NCBI GenBank assembly: GCA_027493885.1
Contig: JAOSJZ010000001.1
Coordinates: 2,040,622-2,104,621 of the forward strand
Direction of reading: 5' to 3'
Source: Gaiella sp.
Lineage (GTDB): Bacteria > Actinomycetota > Thermoleophilia > Gaiellales > Gaiellaceae
Length of the DNA: 64,000 nt
The position numbers were made by a program, and so were the translations under genes. The notes below the pieces were generated by a model that saw only the letters and a list, made by a program, of their open reading frames with translations, searched no databases and was not told where the DNA came from. Positions 8,516 through 15,203 of this stretch are shown piece after piece. The stretch's first letter is position 1, and each line of letters begins with the position of its first letter.

Positions 8516-9540
8516 TCGGAAATCGCCGCCAGCGGCCGGCCGGCACGGCCCGGTCGAGGCACGCGCTCGCGATCCTGCTCGTGACGGCGCTCGCCGCCGC
8601 CGCCGTGGCCCTCACCGGCTGCGGCGGCGGTGACGGCGACGCGGGGGCGCAGGACGCACCGGAGACGCTGCCGGCCGAGACCCAGGCCGCCGGCGACTCG
8701 GAGGCCGATGCTCCGGCAGAGGAGCCGACCGTCGATCCGGGCGCGGTTCCGCCTCCGGGTGAGGCCCGTGTCGAGGTCGACGGCGAGGTCTACGTGTTCC
8801 GGGCCGGCGAGTCGAGCCACTACGACTGTGCGGTCGGCGAAGACGAGGTATTGGTCAACTACCAGGAGACCGACAGCGGCGACTTCCTCTTCTCGGCCAC
8901 CCGGCAGTCGGGTGACTGGTACGGGAACCTCACCTTCCTTCCGACCGGGGACGACGTCTACAACGGCCTGCTGTCGCCGAGCGAGCCGGGACTCGCGCTC
9001 GGCACCGGGGCCTTCACGTACACCGGGACGGTGACCTACGGCACGCGCACGGATCCCACGACGACGCGCGACGTCGAGGCGAGCATCGCCGCCAGCTGCA
9101 GCACGTCGGAGTCGGCGACCGAGACCGCGGAGACGCCCGAAACCGAGACGTCGGCGCCCGCCACCGGCGGCGGGGCGGCTCCCGCTCCCGGGCAGGGCAC
9201 GCTCTCACTCGACGACGGCCGCTCCTACTCCATCGCGATCGGCGAGTGCGAGTTCCGGGAGAACGGCACGATCGAGGTGAAGGGCACGAGCGACGAGGGC
9301 TCGACCTTCGACATGACGCAGTTCCAGCTCGGCGACGAGTGGCGCCAGACCGACGCCTCGATCCAGTTCGCCAACGGCGACCAGATCTACGTCATCGTGA
9401 GCTCCGCGAGTCCCGACGGCGCGCCGGCGGAGGTCGAGGGGAAGACGATCACCTGGGAGCAGACCTTCCAGGAGCTCGACGAGTCGGCGAACTCCATCGT
9501 CTACCGAGGGAGCGGGAAGCTGCGGCTCGCCTGCCCGTAG
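8509..9540 (+). CDS. Exported lipoprotein with two similar beta domains
   Basis: A 343-residue protein with an n-region of Arg residues, a hydrophobic core and a lipobox LTGC followed by Gly/Asp, so it is a predicted lipoprotein. An acidic, Thr/Pro/Ala-rich linker follows. Two beta-rich domains (about residues 85-190 and 230-343) each begin with a VDG or DDG turn plus YVF or YSI and contain paired Cys residues, suggesting a duplication. Its ATG lies inside the end of the upstream gene, showing translational coupling. No known ligand or enzyme family is recognised. Confidence 0.75.
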   Translation: MLIGNRRQRPAGTARSRHALAILLVTALAAAAVALTGCGGGDGDAGAQDAPETLPAETQAAGDSEADAPAEEPTVDPGAVPPPGEARVEVDGEVYVFRAGESSHYDCAVGEDEVLVNYQETDSGDFLFSATRQSGDWYGNLTFLPTGDDVYNGLLSPSEPGLALGTGAFTYTGTVTYGTRTDPTTTRDVEASIAASCSTSESATETAETPETETSAPATGGGAAPAPGQGTLSLDDGRSYSIAIGECEFRENGTIEVKGTSDEGSTFDMTQFQLGDEWRQTDASIQFANGDQIYVIVSSASPDGAPAEVEGKTITWEQTFQELDESANSIVYRGSGKLRLACP

Positions 9541-9893
9541 ACCCGCCGCGACAGCACACAGCGTGCACCTCGCGGCGGCGGGCCACGCGGCCGGCCGCGA
9601 TCCTGGTCGGGAAGCCGCCGGCCGTGGTGGCCCCGTCACGTCGGTATCCGACCCGGCGTGCCGACCCTCACGCGCCGCGGCTGGAACGACCGCGGCGTCG
9701 CCGACCTGTTCTTCCCGCTCGTGAACGACTTGCTGCTGTCCCCGGGCGGCGCACGTGCGAGCGGTCCAGCGAGGTCTACGGCATGCGTCACGTGCCCCGC
9801 TTGCAGAGATGTCTGACCGTGCGTTGACCCTGCTCGGTTCGCTCGGCTCGAAGCCGGTATCAGCATCTCCGCAATTGCAGGAGGGTCAGACGA

Positions 9894-9918
9894 CGATGGG
9901 CCGTGAAGGATTCGAACC
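9894..9918 (-). repeat. Partial att-like copy of the tRNA-Lys 3' end
   Basis: CGATGGGCCGTGAAGGATTC and the next five bases (25 bp in all) are identical to 26833-26857, the 3' end of tRNA-Lys plus flanking bases; the sequence then diverges. It lacks the rest of a tRNA and so is not a gene. A GTTGACCC arm-type sequence lies about 65 bp to its left, the same geometry as at the element's right end. Confidence 0.7.
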
Positions 9919-9946
9919 CCCTGCAAATCGGACTGTTTCCTCACTC

Positions 9947-9961
9947 GTGGGGGCACCGGTG
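9947..9961. repeat. 15-bp direct repeat, left copy
   Basis: GTGGGGGCACCGGTG occurs here and again at 11633-11647, 1,686 bp apart in the same orientation. The two copies flank the toxin-antitoxin region just inside the two tRNA-derived sequences. It may mark ends of an older insertion. Confidence 0.4.
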
Positions 9962-10033
9962 GGGGCGCGTTCTGCGCCCGCGCGGTCATGCCTGACACGT
10001 CTGGGGCGCGTCCTGCCCGCCTGGTCGCGGCGT

Positions 10034-10249
10034 CTATCGGGCGTAGATCGCGGGCCGGTAACGAGGCTCGGGGATCGGTCTTCCGGCCTCGCGCGCTGCA
10101 GCAAGCCACGCGTCCTTCGCCTTCGCCACCTCGGCGAGCGCTTCCTCGGGAGTCGAGCCGAACGCCGAGCACGCCTCGAGATCGGGGATGTCGGCGATGT
10201 AGCCGCCGTCCTCGTCGCTGTAGAAGACGTTGATGTGGTAGTCGCTCAG
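10034..10249 (-). CDS. hicB: HicB-like antitoxin (non-ATG start, missed by ORF track)
   Basis: Translating the minus strand from CTG at 10249 gives 71 residues beginning SDYHINVFYSDEDGGYIADI and ending RYRPAIYAR. YSDEDGGYIADIPDLEACSAFG is the HicB partial RNase H-like fold with its GSTPEEALAE helix. No ATG, GTG or TTG is in frame upstream, so translation either starts at the CTG or depends on coupling, because the CTGA overlaps the stop of hicA. HicB proteins neutralise HicA and repress the operon. The protein is short and has no C-terminal DNA-binding extension. Confidence 0.75.
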   Translation of the reverse strand: MSDYHINVFYSDEDGGYIADIPDLEACSAFGSTPEEALAEVAKAKDAWLAAAREAGRPIPEPRYRPAIYAR

Positions 10250-10503
10250 GGTTCGTCCTCCAGGCTCAGAGCGTAGCGCTCGACCAGACGGAGGAACTGG
10301 CGGATCTGGTACGGCTTCGCCTGGCCACGGACCTCCTGCAGATTGAGGAGCTCGCGAACATCCGGGTGCACGAACACGTGGTGGCTCCCGCTCGTCCGCC
10401 GGAGCTCGAAGCCGAACGCCTCGACCAGCCGTCGCATGTCCGAGAACGAGACGTTCGCGAGATCGCCGCGAGCGATGCGCGCAAGGAGTCGCCTCGGATT
10501 CAT
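10246..10503 (-). CDS. hicA: HicA-like mRNA interferase toxin
   Basis: An 85-residue protein with the HicA signature GSHHVFVHP, containing the catalytic His, followed by LLNLQEVRGQAKPYQIRQFLRLVE. HicA toxins are small dsRBD-like ribonucleases that cut mRNAs independently of the ribosome. It precedes hicB, the common order in HicAB loci, and overlaps it by 4 nt. The pair lies in a scar region between two att-like sequences, consistent with stabilisation of a mobile segment. Confidence 0.85.
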   Translation of the reverse strand: MNPRRLLARIARGDLANVSFSDMRRLVEAFGFELRRTSGSHHVFVHPDVRELLNLQEVRGQAKPYQIRQFLRLVERYALSLEDEP

Positions 10504-10511
10504 CGGGGTCG

Positions 10512-10835
10512 CTACTGGTGGCGTCGAAACCAGCTAGCCCACGCCTGCCTTATCGCAGGCGGGAGGACGAGCTCGCCCCATAGGTCGCGGAGTTGGTCGG
10601 CTTCGACGTAGTAGCGGACGTCGTCTTCGGTTCCGTCGCTGAGGACCTGCTCGTAGACCCGCGCCCGATCGGCCCGATCGTCGAGGTCGTAGGTAATCGG
10701 CGGGCCACTCCGGCGAATGTGAAGCGGCAGCTCGATCCGTCCGCGGGACTTGGGCAGCGTGGGGTCGTCGAGATCTTCCGGTACGGCGACCGGCCGTGCG
10801 GCGGGGCCGAGCTCGGAGCTACGCGTAGTTGCCAT
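10512..10835 (-). CDS. Hypothetical protein, RIELPLHI family
   Basis: A 107-residue protein: disordered start, then RIELPLHIRRSGPP, YDLDDRADRARVYEQVLSDG, DDVRYYVEADQLRDLW and LVLPPAIRQAWASWF. I recall similar small proteins encoded upstream of nucleotidyltransferase (AbiEii-type) toxins in actinobacteria, but that partner is absent here, so the link is only a suggestion. The ATG at 10835 begins the conserved-looking part. It lies 8 nt upstream of hicA on the same strand and is probably co-transcribed with hicAB. Confidence 0.6.
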   Translation of the reverse strand: MATTRSSELGPAARPVAVPEDLDDPTLPKSRGRIELPLHIRRSGPPITYDLDDRADRARVYEQVLSDGTEDDVRYYVEADQLRDLWGELVLPPAIRQAWASWFRRHQ

Positions 10836-11015
10836 CGCTCGATCAGTGTAAGTGGGCGACGCATCCGCAGAGGCTGCGGGCGAGGCTCGAGTCGCACGCT
10901 CTAGCACGGCGCGAACCGTTGACGGCCACCACTGACGACCGCCGTGCGCTGTCGGGACGATTCGGGCGACCAAGCGACAGCGAGGGCGGTGGCGTTTGCC
11001 TAGTCTCCGAGCCCG

Positions 11016-11594
11016 ATGAAGTATTCGGTTCGGTGGCGCTCGAGCGAGAACGCGACGGAACCTACCTCGCGTGGGTCCACGAACTCCCGGGCTGTTTCGT
11101 TCGCGGCGCGACGCGCGCCGAGGTACTCGAGCGACTGCCCGAGGCCGTCCGAAGCTTCCATGACTGGCTGCGGAGCCTTGGTGAGGCCGTTGACAAGGCC
11201 TTCGAGGTCGAGATCGTGAGCAAAGTCGAGTCGTTGATCGAGGCAGGCGAGGACACCGAGGTCCTCCTCGATCCAGACCGGGCTCCGCTCACCGCGAACG
11301 ATTGGAGGAGGATTGAGCGGTGGCTCATGCACTCCCCGTTCGCGCGAAGGCCTCCTGCGTTTCCTCGAATGGACGCGTCACGTCGCTCAGGGACGGATGG
11401 GCGAGCTTGCCGAGACGGATGAGGGAACGGTCACATACGCCGAATGGGGATGTGCACCGCGTCCAGAGCCATGGACGGCTCGGAAGACTGCTCGTCGGCT
11501 CATCTGGCACGAGCTCCTCCACCTGCGCGAGATCGCCGATGCCTTTCCCCTCAGCACCAAGCCGTACCTTCCCGGTAGTGACGCTGAGGGCTGA
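11016..11594 (+). pseudogene. HicB-like/DinB-like fusion gene, disrupted
   Basis: The ATG at 11016 starts MKYSVRWRSSENA, then the frame must change to reach TYLAWVHELPGCFVRGATRAEVLERLPEAV, a HicB-type antitoxin fold. It continues through LTANDWRRIERWLMHS and then jumps frame again to SREGLLRFLEWTRHVAQ and AARRLIWHELLHLREI-like sequence, typical of DinB-like C-termini. Relative to intact fusions of this type, the central helices between the two parts are missing. A frameshift plus an internal deletion make this a true pseudogene. Confidence 0.65.
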
Positions 11595-11632
11595 GTTTCA
11601 CCTTCAACGAGCGACTCCCGGCGGCAGACGCC

Positions 11633-11647
11633 GTGGGGGCACCGGTG
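11633..11647. repeat. 15-bp direct repeat, right copy
   Basis: Second copy of GTGGGGGCACCGGTG (first at 9947-9961), 86 bp left of the element's attL. Confidence 0.4.
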
Positions 11648-11732
11648 AGGTCACGCCACGCAGAGGGATGTCTTCCGTGACACGCCCGTCTCGCTCAACG
11701 ATGCGGCCTTCGCGCAATCAAGCGGCGTCGAG

Positions 11733-11775
11733 TGGGCCGTGAAGGATTCGAACCTTCGACCTTGGGATTAAGAGT
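11733..11775 (-). repeat. attL: 43-bp tRNA-Lys 3' duplicate
   Basis: TGGGCCGTGAAGGATTCGAA and the following 23 bases match 26836-26878 exactly, then diverge. It contains the T-arm and anticodon region but no 5' half, so it is an att site rather than a tRNA gene. Confidence 0.92.
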
Positions 11776-11872
11776 GGCTGCCGCGGCGTTCGAGGAAGCT
11801 GGCGCGTCCCGGCAAAGCGGCATGGCTGAGCCAAAGCGCCTCGGGTGCTCTCGCAGCCTTTCGTGATTCGTT

Positions 11873-11891
11873 GTTGACCCTTCGTTGACCC
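11873..11891 (+). promoter_or_regulatory. Left arm-type repeat pair GTTGACCC x2
   Basis: GTTGACCC at 11873-11880 and 11884-11891, 11-bp period, about 100 bp inside attL. The same pair and period occur inside attR. Likely integrase/excisionase arm sites. Confidence 0.6.
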
Positions 11892-11920
11892 CGTGGGCCT
11901 CGGGGGCGGCGGGCTCAAGG

Positions 11921-11948
11921 TTGACGGTCTTCGTCCGATAGCTACACT
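11921..11948 (+). promoter_or_regulatory. Promoter for the NYN nuclease gene
   Basis: TTGACG (11921-11926), 16 bp, then TACACT (11943-11948) form a sigma-70-type promoter. The predicted transcript has a leader of about 105 nt before the TTG start at 12062. Confidence 0.55.
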
Positions 11949-11999
11949 ACGACCATCAAACCTCCACTCGGGGCTACGGCTCTGGGTGTATTGGAACGC

Positions 12000-12023
12000 C
12001 GGGGAGCGCGAAAGTGCTCCCCG
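12000..12023 (+). promoter_or_regulatory. Leader hairpin upstream of the NYN gene
   Basis: CGGGGAGC (12000-12007) and GCTCCCCG (12016-12023) form a perfect 8-bp stem with an 8-nt loop GCGAAAGT, followed by TATTGTTT. It lies in the predicted 5' leader. It could be an attenuator, or a structure recognised by the nuclease itself. Confidence 0.5.
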
Positions 12024-12061
12024 TATTGTTTCCGCCCACCCCGAGCGCAGGAGGTTTGTCC

Positions 12062-12691
12062 TTGATCTACCGCACCCGTATCTTCCTCGACTTCTGGAAC
12101 TTCCAGCTCGCCTGGAACTACAAGACGCTGGATGCGGCGTCGGGGGAGTCGCTTCGCTGCGACTGGACCGCGATCCCCCGCGTGCTCACCGCTGCCGCCG
12201 CGGAGGTGATCCAGAAGACGGACGCTGACGCTGGCCTGAACCTCGAAGAGACGCTTGTCCACGCGTCGTACAACCCGATCAGCGACTCCGATCGGCGGCT
12301 GAAGCAGTGGCTCGACAACTTCCTCGACAAGCAGGCGAGCTTCCGAGTGAAGCTCAGAGAGCGGCGTCCCCAGCCCACGAAGATCCGCTGTACGAGCTGT
12401 CAGCACGAGCTCGAGGCCTGCCCGAACTGCGGCGCTGGCTACGTCCGATACCCGGAGAAGGGCGTCGACTCGGCGCTCCTCGTCGACGTCCTGACGCTCG
12501 CGTGGGAAGGCGCGTATGAGGTAGCCGTGCTCGTCTCGAGCGACGCCGACTTGATTCCCGGGGTGGAGAAGGTCCAGGAGCGCGGGTTGAGGGTCATCAA
12601 CGCGACGTGGAGTGACCGGGGCCACCATCTGGCGAAGGCATGCTGGGGCTCATTCCGGCTCGATGACCTGGTCGACCAGTTGCGCAGGTGA
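12062..12691 (+). CDS. NYN-domain nuclease with embedded zinc ribbon
   Basis: A 209-residue NYN (PIN-like) protein. The motif RIFLDFWNFQLAW supplies the first acidic residue; KGVDSALLVDVLTLA and VAVLVSSDADLIPGVEKV supply the others. Between them lies CTSCQHELEACPNCG, a four-Cys zinc ribbon. Start choice: AGGAGG at 12049-12054 is 7 nt from a TTG at 12062, so the ORF-track start at 12014 (inside the hairpin) is rejected. NYN enzymes are metal-dependent ribonucleases, some with roles in RNA quality control or defence. First gene inside attL and convergent with the restriction operon, so it is probably cargo. Confidence 0.8.
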   Translation: MIYRTRIFLDFWNFQLAWNYKTLDAASGESLRCDWTAIPRVLTAAAAEVIQKTDADAGLNLEETLVHASYNPISDSDRRLKQWLDNFLDKQASFRVKLRERRPQPTKIRCTSCQHELEACPNCGAGYVRYPEKGVDSALLVDVLTLAWEGAYEVAVLVSSDADLIPGVEKVQERGLRVINATWSDRGHHLAKACWGSFRLDDLVDQLRR

Positions 12692-12707
12692 GGAGCGCGT
12701 TTATCGC

Positions 12708-15203
12708 CTACTTGCCTTCGGTCTCGAAGAGCTGGCGCAGGTGTCCGTTGTCCTTGACCCCGCGCACCTTGTCGCGCACGTCGCCGTCGTTCACGTTGAG
12801 CCGAACTAGCTTGTCCTTCTCCTTGATGATCAGCTCGATGCGGCCGAAGCGGTCGCCGTGGGTCTTGGCGAAGTCGGCGAGGCCGGCGGCCTTGGCCGCG
12901 CTGTCGTCCTGAGTCAGGCGATGCGGCTCGAGGATGTCGACGACGACCCCTTCGCCCTGTTTGCGGAAGAAGAGGAAGTCGGGGTACATCGGCGTGTCGT
13001 CGCCGTCGTACTTGTAGGGCACCTTGAACGCCCAGCTCTTCCTTGGCACGTTCCTCAGCCAGCCGACGACATCGTCGCGGGCCAGCTCGGCCTCGACCGT
13101 TGCCCGCTCCCACTCGTTGACGTTGCAACTGAAGAGGCCCCTCTCGTCGGCGAACAGATGCCGGTCGTAGATGCTGTCCTCGTCGATAATCGACCCGTAG
13201 ACGTCCGGCAGCTCGAGCTCCTCGGGCTCGGGCTTGGCCGCCTGCCGGCGCAGCTTGCGGTAGGTCTCCCGGCGCGCCTCGGGCAGCTCGCGGATCGCCG
13301 CCTTGTGGTTTTCGGCCTCGGCGTTGAAGGTCTTGCCGGCGACCTCGTCGAGCGTCTTGACCGTCTTCTCGTCGTCAAGCAGAGCTGCCAGCTCGAGCTT
13401 GGCTGTCTTCGGCTTCACCTTGCCAGTCGCCACCCGCGCCTTCAGGTAGGCCGCGTTCAGGCCCTCGCCTAGCTTGCGCCCGGCCTGCGCATAGAGGTCG
13501 TCGATGTTCTGGCTGACGGCGGCGACCGACTCCGCCGTCTCGTCTGGCTTCTCCTCGTCGCCGCCGCGATAGACGACGCGGACGCCGCGCATGTCGATCT
13601 CGGCGCGCTCCTTGAGCGTCTTCTTGAATGTCGGGCTCTTCTCGAGCCGCTTGCGCTCGGCGTCAAGCGTGGACACGACGAGCTTGCGGAAGCGGTCAGC
13701 GGCCTCCTTGTCCAGCTTGTCGTAGGCCAGTGCCCGCCCGAGGCGGATCAGCCGACGGACGTTGCTGGCCTTCGACAAACGCTCGATGGCGTAGGTCGGC
13801 AGCGTCTCGGCCAGCTCGAACAGCTCGGCTTTGTCCTCGGCACGCGGCAGTTCGACGAGATCGTCGCCCTCGACGAACTCCGGCGCGACGGCGAGCCCGG
13901 TCTCGGGCTTGGAGAGGTAGTCGATGACCGTCTTCAATGCCTTCTTGTCGTAGTGCGGCAGGTACAAGGAGACGCCGTTCAAGAAGTCGTTGGAGGGGAT
14001 CGCCCGCGCGAGCGGCGTTCTCACCAACCGCCCGACGAGCTGGGCGATGCGCGTGTAGTCGAGCGCGCGGCGGAAGGACATGATCACCTCGGCGCGCGGG
14101 CAGTCCCAGCCGGTGTTCAGGCTCAGCTTGAAGAAGACGACGCGCAGGTTCTCGTCCTCCTGGATGTCCGCTGGCGACACGTAGCGCAGGGCGTGCTCCC
14201 CGACCTCGACGGCGTGGCCCTCCTGGAAGGCGTGTCCGACCTCCTCCTCGTCAAGGTCGCCGAGCACCTCTTCGAGCACGTCAAGCGCCTGCTCGAGGTC
14301 GGTCCTCGAGACGGTGCCGTCGGACGCGTCCTCGACCTGCACGACCAGGATCGGGTCGACCGCCGGCTCCTTCTCCCTGGCGCAGTAGGCCGCCCACTGC
14401 TCGGCATACGACTTCAGCTTCTCCGCCGAGGCCCTGAGCAGAGACCAGTCCGACGGCTGCTTGTCCGTTGGGTGGTAGAGGACGATCGTCTCCTTCAACA
14501 GGCCCGACACGCGCACGTCCTCGGGGTCGACCGTGATCTCCCGGCGCGTGCGCTTCGTGCCCTTGAGGAGCTCGACGAAGCGGTCGGGCGTCGCGCTAAT
14601 GCCGAGGATCAGCGGGACTGCGGGGATCTCGCCGGGCGAGCCCTTGATGAACTTCTGGGCGATCGTCGTCGCGTCCTCGGCCGCCTTGCCCTCGAGCATC
14701 CCCTTGTGTGCCTCGTCGAGGACGAGCCAGAAGCTGCCCGCCGACTGCCCGACGGTATTGGCGATCGTCTCCCAGATGGTGTGGTCGCGCTCGTCGGCCG
14801 GGGCGACCAGGTTGGTGCCCTTACCAAGCTTCTGGATGTTGAGGAAGTAGACCTTGCCCGGCTCGAGCCGCTCGGCGTCGAAGTCGGCGTCGATCGTCAC
14901 CAGGTCGTCGATGCCGAAGCTGGCCGAGGCGGCGAGGATCTTGCGCCGCGACTGCTCGTTGAGGTCGGGCTGGTCGGTCAGCCAGAGGAACGTCGCCTCG
15001 TCGTCGGGCGCGTGCTCGTCATCGCCCTCGACGATCCGCTCCATCAAGGCCGTCGCGATCACTGTCTTCCCCGAGCCGGTCGGCGAGGCGAGCACCAGCG
15101 CCTGCTCACGGCCGCCTTCCTCGACCTCGCGCTTGGCCGCTCGCGCCTCGACGTAGAGCTCGTCGACGGTGTTGGTCTGGAAGTCCTTGAGGGTCAGCTT
15201 CAC
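12708..15203 (-). CDS. res: Type III restriction enzyme, Res (helicase-nuclease) subunit
   Basis: An 831-residue SF2 protein. Walker A is LASPTGSGKT (near residue 42), motif II LVLDEAHKGM, motif III GISATPDR and motif VI RIAQLVGRLVRTP. The C-terminal third includes YPDFLFFRKQGEGVVVDILEPH, a PD-(D/E)xK nuclease core. Type III Res translocates or slides between two head-to-head sites and cuts DNA only in complex with Mod. The GTG start overlaps the mod stop, so both are in one operon read toward attL. Length is slightly below the usual 900-1,000 residues, but all key motifs are present. Confidence 0.9.
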   Translation of the reverse strand: MKLTLKDFQTNTVDELYVEARAAKREVEEGGREQALVLASPTGSGKTVIATALMERIVEGDDEHAPDDEATFLWLTDQPDLNEQSRRKILAASASFGIDDLVTIDADFDAERLEPGKVYFLNIQKLGKGTNLVAPADERDHTIWETIANTVGQSAGSFWLVLDEAHKGMLEGKAAEDATTIAQKFIKGSPGEIPAVPLILGISATPDRFVELLKGTKRTRREITVDPEDVRVSGLLKETIVLYHPTDKQPSDWSLLRASAEKLKSYAEQWAAYCAREKEPAVDPILVVQVEDASDGTVSRTDLEQALDVLEEVLGDLDEEEVGHAFQEGHAVEVGEHALRYVSPADIQEDENLRVVFFKLSLNTGWDCPRAEVIMSFRRALDYTRIAQLVGRLVRTPLARAIPSNDFLNGVSLYLPHYDKKALKTVIDYLSKPETGLAVAPEFVEGDDLVELPRAEDKAELFELAETLPTYAIERLSKASNVRRLIRLGRALAYDKLDKEAADRFRKLVVSTLDAERKRLEKSPTFKKTLKERAEIDMRGVRVVYRGGDEEKPDETAESVAAVSQNIDDLYAQAGRKLGEGLNAAYLKARVATGKVKPKTAKLELAALLDDEKTVKTLDEVAGKTFNAEAENHKAAIRELPEARRETYRKLRRQAAKPEPEELELPDVYGSIIDEDSIYDRHLFADERGLFSCNVNEWERATVEAELARDDVVGWLRNVPRKSWAFKVPYKYDGDDTPMYPDFLFFRKQGEGVVVDILEPHRLTQDDSAAKAAGLADFAKTHGDRFGRIELIIKEKDKLVRLNVNDGDVRDKVRGVKDNGHLRQLFETEGK

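Larger units (their letters stand above)
9541..10033 (+). other. Gene-free scar region next to an att remnant
   Basis: About 490 bp with no supportable gene. Short frames here show no recognisable domain. The interval holds TACGGCATGCGTC (9777-9789), GCGTTGACCC (9821-9830) and the tRNA-derived 25-mer at 9894-9918. These are the same three blocks, in the same order, as at the right end of the integrative element (26709-26858). I read it as an old recombination scar. Confidence 0.5.

Noticed and set aside
9894-9918. tRNA gene or pseudogene with independent origin
   Set aside because: Only 25 bp match and neighbouring arm-type motifs fit an integration scar better.
11733-11775. Second tRNA-Lys gene
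   Set aside because: Only the 3' part (T-arm and anticodon side) is present; there is no D-arm or 5' acceptor strand. It is an att duplicate.
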